From assembly GCA_016722705.1 (NCBI GenBank), contig JADKGN010000004.1, forward strand, positions 2,232,001 to 2,296,000: a DNA stretch of 64,000 bases, written 5' to 3'. The notes below the pieces were generated by a model that saw only the letters and a program-made list of their open reading frames with translations, was not told where the DNA came from and did not search any database. This document shows positions 17,029-24,905 of the stretch, piece after piece. A program made the translations under genes and the position numbers. Each line of letters begins with the position of its first letter. Positions within the stretch are counted from its first letter, which is position 1. Origin of the DNA: Candidatus Dechloromonas phosphoritropha. GTDB taxonomy: Bacteria > Pseudomonadota > Gammaproteobacteria > Burkholderiales > Rhodocyclaceae.

Positions 17029-17436
17029 ATGCAATGGGAGTTCTCAACCGAAGATGTTGTCAAGGCCAGGGCCGATTACGGCCTTGAGGAATTCCGTCGC
17101 GATCTGGCGGAAGAAGTGCGCATGAATCTCGGTGTCGCCGATGAAGTCCAGCAATTGCGCAGCTTCAACCTGATCTACGATATGTGCTACGCCTTGGCGA
17201 CCAGCAAGGATTTCGAAGATTTTCTGACGGCTTATGCCTTCGATCCGCCGACCATCGAATTCCTCCGCGAAGTCGAACCGCTGATGGCCGACAACGTCGC
17301 CATGCTCGGTGCCATCCTGCAACGCCTGATCATGGACCGGGTGGAAGCGGGAATGGCGCTGGAATCGGCTGTTCAAGGCGCTGCACTCTGGCATTCCAGC
17401 CTGGTCGCCAATAACCCCTCTGGCGCCAGCATGTGA
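17029..17436 (+). CDS. Unknown small helical protein, end of oxidoreductase operon
   Basis: 135 residues, acidic and helical, not recognised (MQWEFSTEDVVKARADYGL at the start; a hydrophobic segment around FNLIYDMCYALATSKDFEDFL). No signal peptide or membrane helix. It follows the polyferredoxin gene by 17 bases with an AGGAG site (about 17017-17021), so it is the last intact gene of the operon. It may be a small regulatory or assembly subunit. Confidence 0.7.
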   Translation: MQWEFSTEDVVKARADYGLEEFRRDLAEEVRMNLGVADEVQQLRSFNLIYDMCYALATSKDFEDFLTAYAFDPPTIEFLREVEPLMADNVAMLGAILQRLIMDRVEAGMALESAVQGAALWHSSLVANNPSGASM

Positions 17437-17506
17437 AGATCTCTGGCGAAAATCGCTGGCCGACTTTTTGCGTAGCTATCACGGTTCAAACTTTTCTGGC
17501 CAAGCC

Positions 17507-18495
17507 ATGACCCTGCAACACAGCGAGCTATCTGACCGTTTCGGGCGACGCATCGAATACTTGCGACTCTCGGTCACCGACCGTTGCGACATGCGCTGCG
17601 CCTACTGCATGCCGCAGGAATTTGACTCTTACGAGGAGCCCTCGCATTGGCTCAACTTTGACGAGATTGAACGAATTCTTCGCATCTTTGCCCGGCGCGG
17701 CCTGCGCCGGGTTCGCCTGACTGGCGGCGAACCACTGCTGCGCAACCGTCTGACCGACCGCAGCCGTCGCATCAAGGCCATCCCGGGCATCGATGACCTT
17801 TCCCTCAGCACTAACGGCACACAACTAGCCAAACATGCCGCAGCCTTGAAAGCCGCGGGCATTGATCGCCTCAATATCAGCCTGGACAGCTTGCGGCCGG
17901 AACGCTTTGCCGCCATCACCCACCGCGACGTGCTGCCCGATGTCTTGCACGGACTGGCGGTAGCCCGAGCCGCCGGCTTCGCCCCGCTCAAGATCAACAT
18001 GGTCTGGCTGGCCGGGACCAATGACGAATAACTGGAAGCAATGATCGATTTTTGTCGCCAGGGTGGCTTCATTCTCCGGCTTATCGAAACCATGCCCATG
18101 GGCTAGACCCGGCGCAATGCCAGCTTTGCCAGCCTACAGCCGTTGATCGAGTCCTTGAAAAAAGCTTCGGCCTGATCAATGGCCTGATTCCCGGGGGGGG
18201 CCCGGCGCGTTACCTAGTCAGCCCGCACGAGAATTTCAGCGTCGGATTCATCACACCGCTGTCACAGCATTTTTGCGAGACCTGCAACCGTGTCCGCTTG
18301 ACAGTCGATGGCGCCCTCCACCTCTGTCTCGGTCAGGAAGACCGTCTGGATCTGCGCGGCATGCTGCGGGGCGGCGCCAGTGATGCTGACCTCGATCAAG
18401 CCCTGACGTTGGCACTGCTCAACAAACCTGAGCGCCATGAATTCAACGAGCGCCCGGAAAAAACTGTACGCTTTATGTCGATGACTGGCGGCTGA
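17507..18495 (+). pseudogene. moaA: Broken moaA (GTP 3',8-cyclase)
   Basis: Sequence matching the radical-SAM enzyme MoaA of molybdenum cofactor synthesis along its whole length: CDMRCAYCMP (radical-SAM Cys), LTGGEPLLR, STNG, and the C-terminal cluster QHFCETCNRVRLTVDG to FMSMTGG. The frame is broken by TAA at 18029-18031 (after GTNDE), by TAG about 24 codons later (after ETMPMG), and by a frameshift around 18136-18165, after which the C-terminal part is read in another frame. Three independent lesions make sequencing error alone unlikely. The start at 17507 precedes MTLQHSELSDRFGRRI. The cell must have another moaA if the molybdoenzyme upstream is active. Confidence 0.9.
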
Positions 18496-18650
18496 TTACT
18501 CAGCGACTTGGCCGGAGATACTTACTTCAAGCCCCATTTTTTTCATCTCTTCCCATAGGTTTTTGCGGGAAATGCCGAGTCCAGCCGCCGTATCGGCAAT
18601 GCGGCCACCGTTTTGGACCGGCATGTTGGCAATATAAGTTCGCTCGCCGG
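18496..18650 (-). pseudogene. C-terminal fragment of an NtrC-type response regulator
   Basis: On the minus strand, ending at a TAA directly abutting the moaA stop, the translation reads ERTYIANMPVQNGGRIADT then AAGLGISRKNLWEEMKKMGL. This is a Fis-type helix-turn-helix very close to the C-terminus of the regulator at 5158-6504 (AEALGISRKTLWEKMRRL). No receiver or AAA+ part is found upstream, so only the DNA-binding end survives. Confidence 0.75.
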
Positions 18651-19067
18651 CGCGTATGGTGGCTTCTGCGGGCCTCGATGCTTCCGCCTAGGGGTCGATT
18701 GTTCGCGTTCGTCAAAACGAAAGCTGACGTTCAGCGCGATATTATGCTGAGAGGCAGGTAACCGGGGTATTGCTGACCGTGACGATCCAGCATCCGAATG
18801 GGCGGAATGGCCGATCAAGAGTCACCCGCCTGAAATCTTTGAGAGGCGGCTTTGTGTTCAGTAAGCAGCCAAATAGCTTTCTAATGTCATGAGACGGCTG
18901 AGGGTCGATTCTTGCCGGTCAGTCCCGATCTGAACTGACACCCTTTGTCAGATGAAGTCCGGATTTCTACATCTGAGCGGTCATCGTGTTCTCCCTGAAC
19001 TCAATGCATTATTCGGCGGCCCAAAGCTGGTCGACTTCCTGCTCGGCCTCAAATAGGGCAAACGACC
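18651..19067. other. Non-coding stretch
   Basis: About 415 bases with no gene I can support. A short hairpin CTGACA-CCCTT-TGTCAG lies at 18935-18951. The left part may hold further decayed regulator sequence in shifted frames. Confidence 0.4.
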
Positions 19068-20798
19068 TCAGATCAACAATGCCTCGTCGGTGGCGACCCG
19101 GATGGTGCGCGAACCAATATTCACCGTATGCACACCATCCAGAAACGCCTTGCCGCGAACCGATTCACCATCGACTGCCGTACCCGTGACACTGCCCAGA
19201 TCATAAATCCAGACATCGTCGGGAAGGTTGACGATTACCGCATGCCGGCGGCTGATGCCGTTTTGGTTGAACGGGATGTGGTTTGTGTCGAGCCGACCGA
19301 ACGTGATCAGTGGTGTCTGAAACGAGTAAACATAGCCGTCACCACAGTCAAAAAACATCGTTTGGGGCTTCCGACGTTTCTCGCTTGGGTCAAAGCGGTA
19401 ATCCTGAAAGAGTAATTTTGACTTGAGCGATGGGGGGCCGTCTTTGTGCCAACTCTTCGGGCGTTCCGTGGCAATCTCAAAGTTCAGGCGCGCAAAGGGA
19501 TTGGTCAGAGAACTCTTGTCGTAATTTTCCAGAAAGTCGCGCGAATACTCACCCGAAAGCAGACGGCACAAAAAACGATTGTTCTCAAAACAGTTATTGG
19601 CAGCGCCCTGTGCCATCACGGTTTCGGCCAGATGCTCGCCAATTTCGTAGCGCTCGGTCTGATAGAAACATTGCAATAGAAGATTGCACGCTTCGAAGTC
19701 GACGGCTTCGCGTTGCAGATGGTCGGTCAGCATCGAAATCGCTTGGGCGTGGTTCCCTTCTTCGAGTGCGATCCAGCCGAGTTCCTTTTGCAAGGCAACG
19801 CGGGGGCTGATCCGCACCGCTTCGGAGAAATATGTCTTGGCATGTGCCGTGCGCCGCAGCATCAATTCCAGGCGGCCGGCTACGACAAGCGCCGAAACAC
19901 AGTCCGGCGCGACAGGTAGAGCTTGGTCGACACATTTTTTGGCCGTGACCCACTTCTTTCGCGAAAGCAGGGTACGCGCCTTCTCCGCCAGGCTATGCGC
20001 CTTGATCCGGTTGCCGTCGATAATATAGGGTACATGGCGCGATTCGATGGCCTCGGCAAAATCAGTCATCGATTGGAATCGTTGCTCGGGCGTCGGATGG
20101 GTGGCTTTTAGCAGTAGTTCTTGAATCCAGCGGTCGAGGGTCGTCGGGATAAATTCGTGCTGTATTTTCGCCCGCAACAGTTCGTTGTCAGGAATCGTGC
20201 GCAACGGATTGCAGCCAAGCAATAGCTCCAGCAACGTAACACCGAGGGCATAGATGTCGATACGCACGTCGTCGCTGGCGGCTTCACCAAGGGAAAGTTC
20301 AGGCGCCATGTAGGCGCGCGTGCCCCAGTTCCTGTTCGCCACGCCGAAATCGGCGACCTTCAAGCGCCCGTCGTCCGTCAGCAGCAGGTTTTGCGGCTTG
20401 ATGTCGTGGTGAACGATGCCATGCCGATGAACGGCGGCCAGCGTGTCGGCTAACGTCTTTGCCCAAGCGAACACCCTGACGGAATCGAGCGGTCGACCGC
20501 ACATAGCGTCTGCCAGATTACCGCCCGCGCAATGCTCCATCACCAGATAGAGATTTTCCTCGTCCGCGAAGTGGTGGAGAAACTTGACGACATGCGGATG
20601 ATCGAGCGCGGAAAGGTGCTGCATTTCCTCAATCAGCATTGAAGGATTGCTGATCGCCTCGTTCCTGAGTTGCTTGACGGCCACATAGCGACCGGCGATC
20701 AGCACATCCTCCGCCAGCCAGACCCGCCCGAAGCCACCTTCGCCAAGTGTGCGAACAAGCCGATACGTGTTATCGAGCGGAAAGATAGATAGCTGCAT
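19068..20798 (-). CDS. Ser/Thr protein kinase with repeat region and FHA domain
   Basis: About 576 residues from ATG 20798; a GTG at 20819 is also in frame but overlaps the upstream gene. The N-terminal kinase domain is complete: GEGGFGRV loop, VAVK lysine, HHDIKPQN catalytic loop, VADFGVAN, MAPE. The middle region (about 290-450) is TPR-like helical repeats. The C-terminal FHA domain has TFGR, SRRHA and DLGSVTGTAVDG and would bind phosphothreonine. No membrane helix. It follows a small gene by 7 bases. Cytoplasmic kinases of this type occur in signalling and in phage-defence loci; its place beside a type III restriction system makes a defence role possible but unproven. Confidence 0.88.
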   Translation of the reverse strand: MQLSIFPLDNTYRLVRTLGEGGFGRVWLAEDVLIAGRYVAVKQLRNEAISNPSMLIEEMQHLSALDHPHVVKFLHHFADEENLYLVMEHCAGGNLADAMCGRPLDSVRVFAWAKTLADTLAAVHRHGIVHHDIKPQNLLLTDDGRLKVADFGVANRNWGTRAYMAPELSLGEAASDDVRIDIYALGVTLLELLLGCNPLRTIPDNELLRAKIQHEFIPTTLDRWIQELLLKATHPTPEQRFQSMTDFAEAIESRHVPYIIDGNRIKAHSLAEKARTLLSRKKWVTAKKCVDQALPVAPDCVSALVVAGRLELMLRRTAHAKTYFSEAVRISPRVALQKELGWIALEEGNHAQAISMLTDHLQREAVDFEACNLLLQCFYQTERYEIGEHLAETVMAQGAANNCFENNRFLCRLLSGEYSRDFLENYDKSSLTNPFARLNFEIATERPKSWHKDGPPSLKSKLLFQDYRFDPSEKRRKPQTMFFDCGDGYVYSFQTPLITFGRLDTNHIPFNQNGISRRHAVIVNLPDDVWIYDLGSVTGTAVDGESVRGKAFLDGVHTVNIGSRTIRVATDEALLI

Positions 20799-20805
20799 GG
20801 ATCGG

Positions 20806-21102
20806 CTAGCCCTCGTCACCGGCTGGGCCGTCGTAGTGAACGACGCCCGTCCGGCTGTCTATCACAATCACGCGACTGCTGCGAAGCATAAGTCCATCCT
20901 TCCCATCACCCCATGGTGCTTGAACGTACCAGCACGGTTCGGGCGGGTTGGTGTAGATGCGGAAGTTGCTTGGCTTCTTGCCGTGGCAGGTCAAGGTCCC
21001 CGCAACCACGGGTTGCGCGAGAGTCCGTGACGCGATTTCCAGCGCCGCGCTCTGAGTGATTTGCGGAAACAGATAGACCCGCGATTGTTTTGTCCGATTC
21101 AT
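20806..21102 (-). CDS. Small protein paired with the Ser/Thr kinase
   Basis: 98 residues if started at ATG 21102 (GTG 21121-21123 gives 105). Not recognised. It has the ending pattern CWYVQAPWGDGKDG...SSRVIVIDSRTGVVHYDG, a beta-hairpin-rich fold of the kind seen in small PepSY-like or inhibitor-like proteins, and no signal peptide. It lies 7 bases upstream of the kinase gene, on the same strand, so the two are co-expressed and probably work together, for example as kinase substrate or regulator (inference). Confidence 0.6.
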   Translation of the reverse strand: MNRTKQSRVYLFPQITQSAALEIASRTLAQPVVAGTLTCHGKKPSNFRIYTNPPEPCWYVQAPWGDGKDGLMLRSSRVIVIDSRTGVVHYDGPAGDEG

Positions 21103-21203
21103 TATTTCGCGTTTGGAAGCCACTGGCTCAGTAATCGATCATCCTACACTGGTCACGGTGAACGGTCATTGACGGTGGGCCTGGTAGCGATTTATGCAGG
21201 GGT

Positions 21204-21268
21204 GTCTGAATCTGTTTCGTAAAATCGATAAGTCAGCGTGACAGACGCACGGGATTCCATTCAGTCAA
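21204..21268. repeat. Dispersed repeat, copy 2
   Basis: GTCTGAATCTGTTTCGTAAA followed by a second conserved block (GGGATTCCATTCAGTCA). It matches 4655-4715 with scattered changes and 31885-31906 in the core. It lies between the kinase pair and the mod gene. Confidence 0.5.
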
Positions 21269-22024
21269 TAAATTTCCGTGGGATTGGTTGGGCGGCAGGG
21301 TATGGGCTTACTTGAAAAGCGTCACACAACCTACAATGACGGACAAATCAAAGGGAGGAAGCCCCCATGCCGGAACTCAGTTTCAAGGGCAAGGAGTTTG
21401 TCTATAACCACCACCTCGCCGTACCGCATCGGCCGCTGGTGCCAGACCCCGATAAATCGGTAGGCGAAGCACGGCCGGATGGCAATCTGATCATCCACGG
21501 CGACAACCTGCACGCGCTGAAATCGCTGCTGCCGATGTATGCGGGCAAAGTGGATTGTGTTTTCATCGACCCACCTTACAACACGGGAAACGAGGGCTGG
21601 TGCTACAACGACAATGTGAATAGCCCAATGATGCAGCAGTGGCTTTCAGAAAATCCTGTCGGTATCGAGGATGGCCTGCGGCACGACAAATGGTGCGCCA
21701 TGATGTGGCCTCGCTTGCGGCTATTGCATGAACTGCTTGGGGAAGGCGGAAGCATCTGGATCACGCTTGACGACAACGAGGTGCATCAGGCGAGAGCAAT
21801 GCTCGATGCCATCTTTGGAATACAGAACTTCATTGCCTGCTGCATCTGGCACAAGATGGACAGCCCAAAGAATACGGCTGAGCATTTCAGTGTGGATCAT
21901 GATTATGTCTTGGTTTATGCAAAAAATGCAGCGCTATGGAGCATGAATCTGTTGCCGCGAACAGACGAGATGCTTGCTCGATACAAGAATCCCGACAATG
22001 ACCCCCGTGGCCCGTGGCTTCTTA

Positions 22025-23747
22025 CCCCGGATGTTTCATAAACCCGCCGCGCGATGTCAATGTCGTGCCATTCCAGCCGTGATGCGAGTCAGCTTGCTGC
22101 GAATTTTGCTGCCAACCCGCCACGATCGGCCAAATACCCCAACTTTTGGGCATCACACCCTGCCGCCATCGATCCCTGGACAGAGCGCTGGCGAGACCTG
22201 ACCTCCGCTCAAGCGGATTCGAGTCGGTAGCATGAGACGGCGTCGCCGAGTCGATCAGGCCGGTGCCGGCGGGCGCGGGACGAGGTAAAGCAACTCGGTC
22301 ACCCGCGCCAGCACCCCTTCATCGGACACGACGTAGGCAAGGACAGCTTGATCCGATCCTTGTACTGCACCACGCGCACCGCCAACTTAAAGAGTTTCAG
22401 GATAATCGACAGCGGTTGCGCCTTGGCCAGTTCCGTATGCACCAGCGTGTTCTCGCGCAAGCCGTGAATCAACCCATACGCCGCACACGAATAGAACAGC
22501 CGCAGGTGATTGGCGAGGAAGGCATGATCGGAGGTCCGGTCACTGGCCAAGTCGTTCTTCACCGCCTTGATGAAGTTCTCGTCCTGCCCTCGAGCACAGT
22601 ACAGCTCTTTGTAAAGCACATCAGGCGTCGGGTCGGACAGCGAGGTCACCACGTACCGCGGGTTGTCACCCAAGGCCATCACCTCGGCCTTGACCACCAC
22701 GCGGTAAGCCTTGGGCCACGAGCCCGCCTGATACTCGATATCGTCGTACAGTCGTGTCGCCGCAGGCTCGGCGTTCCCCAGGCGCTGGGCGTTGGCGCTG
22801 TGTGTCTGGTGCAGCGCACGGGCTTTCTTCAGCAGCGGCTCGGCCTTGGGCGAGAGCACCTGGTTGCCGGCCAGGCCGAAGAGGAAGTCCAGATGCGGAT
22901 CGGACGCGCACAAGGCCATCAGTTCGGGATTCGAGAAGTGGCCATCCCCGCGCAGAATGATGTGGGTCTCGGGCCAAGCCTGGCGGAGCAAGCGCAGCAC
23001 GCGCTTGATGATGGCCGCGTTCTCCTTGCCAGTCGGGCGTTTGCCCGGACGCAGGACGGCAGTAATGAACTTCCCGGAAAGTCCTTCGAAGAGAAACAGC
23101 GGCAGGTAGCAGTGATTCCCGTAGTGGGGGTTATAGAACGCCAGTTCCTGCTGCCCGTGAGTGGCATCCTCCGAGTGATCCATATCGAGCACGATCACGG
23201 CAGGCGCTTGGGCGTAGCTGGCGATGAAGGCGTCGACGAAGCTTTTGGCCAGGCGGTAAATGTCTTTGCGCGATACGCTGTTTTCGAGCCGGGAGAGCGT
23301 GGGGCCGGAGGCCAGGTCATTTCCCTCGTCCAGCGGGGCACGACCGACCGCCAGTTTGAACAGCGGATCGCGCCGCAGCGTGTTGGCGTCATTACCGTCG
23401 GCGTAACCGCTGGCGGTCTGGAATATCCGCTGGCGGAGCAGGTCGGCCAGGGGATGGTCAATGTACGAGGCGTGGCGTTTGTCGTGAATCGCGCTGACCA
23501 GGCGGGGAATCAGGCCGATTTGCAGGTCGATGCCACGCAACAGGAGTGCGCCAAAGTCGGAGGACATCGCCCCGCCGTCAAACTCTGCCCGGATCGTAAA
23601 TCCGGCGCTGGCGGGAAAGCGAAGCTGGGTTGGGATAGAATAGTCCATAGGCGGTCTCGTTTAGGCTTCTTACAAAGCGTTATTGGCGTAACCCCAATTA
23701 TATCAATGGGTTAAACGAGATTCGCCTGCTTTTATGAAAAATTCGGG
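22025..23747. mobile_element. IS1380-family insertion sequence
   Basis: 1723 bp with imperfect terminal inverted repeats (left CCCCGGATGTTTCATAAA, right complement CCCGAATTTTTCATAAA) and TTA on both sides (22022-22024, 23748-23750). It carries one transposase gene on the minus strand. The ends are fixed by the interrupted mod reading frame. Confidence 0.85.
22299..23648 (-). CDS. IS1380-family DDE transposase
   Basis: 449 residues, typical for IS1380 transposases. DDE-type features are seen: IVLDMDHSEDATHG (first Asp region), RGDGHFSNPELM (second) and the C-terminal NDLASDRTSDHAFLANHLRLFY segment. The last residues (PMKGCWRG) look abrupt. Adding one C to the CCCC tract at 22314-22317 would extend the frame to a stop at 22255 with a smooth tail (VLARVTELLYLVPRPPAPA), so a small C-terminal frameshift is possible. 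Whether it still moves cannot be told. Confidence 0.9.
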   Translation of the reverse strand: MDYSIPTQLRFPASAGFTIRAEFDGGAMSSDFGALLLRGIDLQIGLIPRLVSAIHDKRHASYIDHPLADLLRQRIFQTASGYADGNDANTLRRDPLFKLAVGRAPLDEGNDLASGPTLSRLENSVSRKDIYRLAKSFVDAFIASYAQAPAVIVLDMDHSEDATHGQQELAFYNPHYGNHCYLPLFLFEGLSGKFITAVLRPGKRPTGKENAAIIKRVLRLLRQAWPETHIILRGDGHFSNPELMALCASDPHLDFLFGLAGNQVLSPKAEPLLKKARALHQTHSANAQRLGNAEPAATRLYDDIEYQAGSWPKAYRVVVKAEVMALGDNPRYVVTSLSDPTPDVLYKELYCARGQDENFIKAVKNDLASDRTSDHAFLANHLRLFYSCAAYGLIHGLRENTLVHTELAKAQPLSIILKLFKLAVRVVQYKDRIKLSLPTSCPMKGCWRG

Positions 23748-24905
23748 TTAGTGATTTGGCAGCGAGAAACTATTACGCACAGGGCCAGTACCCTATTGCC
23801 ACGAAGAACGGCAAAGTCATCAAAGGGCCGCCAGCGGGAAGCTACTGGCGGGTAAGCAAAGATAAGTTCGTTGAGTTTGATCGGGATAATCGAATTTGGT
23901 GGGGCGAGTCAGGAGACAACAGACCTGGCATTAAGCGATTTTTGTCTGAAGTCAAAGATGGGGTTGTTGCCCAGACAATCTGGCGGTGGCAAGACGTTGG
24001 TAGCACAAGAAACTCAAAGCAAGCATTGTCTGCAATCTTGGGCGCGAACAAAGGGGAGGACATATTCATTACCCCGAAGCCGGTGGAGCTTATCGCTAGG
24101 ATATTGACCCTAGCGACAACAGAACACTCAATAGTTCTTGATTCGTTTGCTGGTTCAGGTACCACGGGACATGCAGTTCTCGCGACCAACAAAGAGGATG
24201 GCGGCGACCGCAAATTCATTTTGGTGGAGTGCGAAAAATACGCTGACGACCTCACTGCCGAGCGAGTCCGCCGCGTCATAAATGGGTACAGCTTCCAAGG
24301 CAGACAACGTGAAGAACTGTTGAAACAGTCCCTCACGTTCAGCGACCTGAAAAAAGCCGACAAACTGCTGGCGCAGATTGCCAGTATCGAAAATCTGGAC
24401 GGCCATCGCTTCGACAAGATCGAAAAAAAGGTGAAGGATGGCGAACTGATCGTGGAAGGCATCAAGGCCATCAAGGAACGAACCGAAGGCTTGGGTGGCA
24501 GCTTCACCTATTGCACATTGGGCGAGGCCGTTGATATGGACAGGATGTTGACGGGCGAGAACCTGCCGAGTTTCGATTCCTTGGGTGCTCTGCTGTTCCA
24601 CATGGCAACCAACGAGGCGATCAACCCTGCCAAGGTGTTCGAGAAAGACGGACAAGGCTACCTTGGGGAGTCAGCCACGTTCCATGTTTGGCTCATCTAC
24701 AAGCCCGATCTTGATTTCCTCAAATCCCGCGACTCGGCCCTGACGCTGACCAAGGCCAAGGCACTCGCCGAGTCGAAGCCGGGCAAGCGGCACCTTGTTT
24801 TCGCTGCCGCCAAGTTTGTTTCGCAGAAACTGCTGGATGAGGAAAAGGTTCCCGTAGAGTTTGCCCCGCTGCCGTGGGCCTTGTACCGCGTCGAGCGAGG
24901 CTAAA

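Larger units (their letters stand above)
21367..24904 (+). pseudogene. mod: Type III restriction-modification DNA methyltransferase (Mod), interrupted by IS1380-type element
   Basis: The N-terminal part (21367-22024) carries DPPYNTGNEGW, the catalytic motif of beta-class N6-adenine methyltransferases. The C-terminal part (23751-24904) carries DSFAGSGTTGHAV, the SAM-binding motif, so the order is that of type III Mod subunits. Removing 22025-23747 and one copy of the flanking TTA joins the frame as CTT CTT AGT GAT TTG GCA (LLSDLAARNYY), as expected for the family. The rebuilt protein would be 603 residues. The insertion falls between the two motifs, in the target-recognition region. A GGGAGGAA site precedes ATG 21367. 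As it stands the gene cannot make a working Mod. Confidence 0.92.

Noticed and set aside
21312..21337. TTGAAA and TACAAT before mod as a sigma-70 promoter
   Set aside because: Spacing of 14 bases is too short for a standard promoter.
22263..23714. 483-residue open frame opposite the IS1380 transposase
   Set aside because: Antisense shadow in GC-rich DNA; the minus-strand frame has clear transposase motifs.
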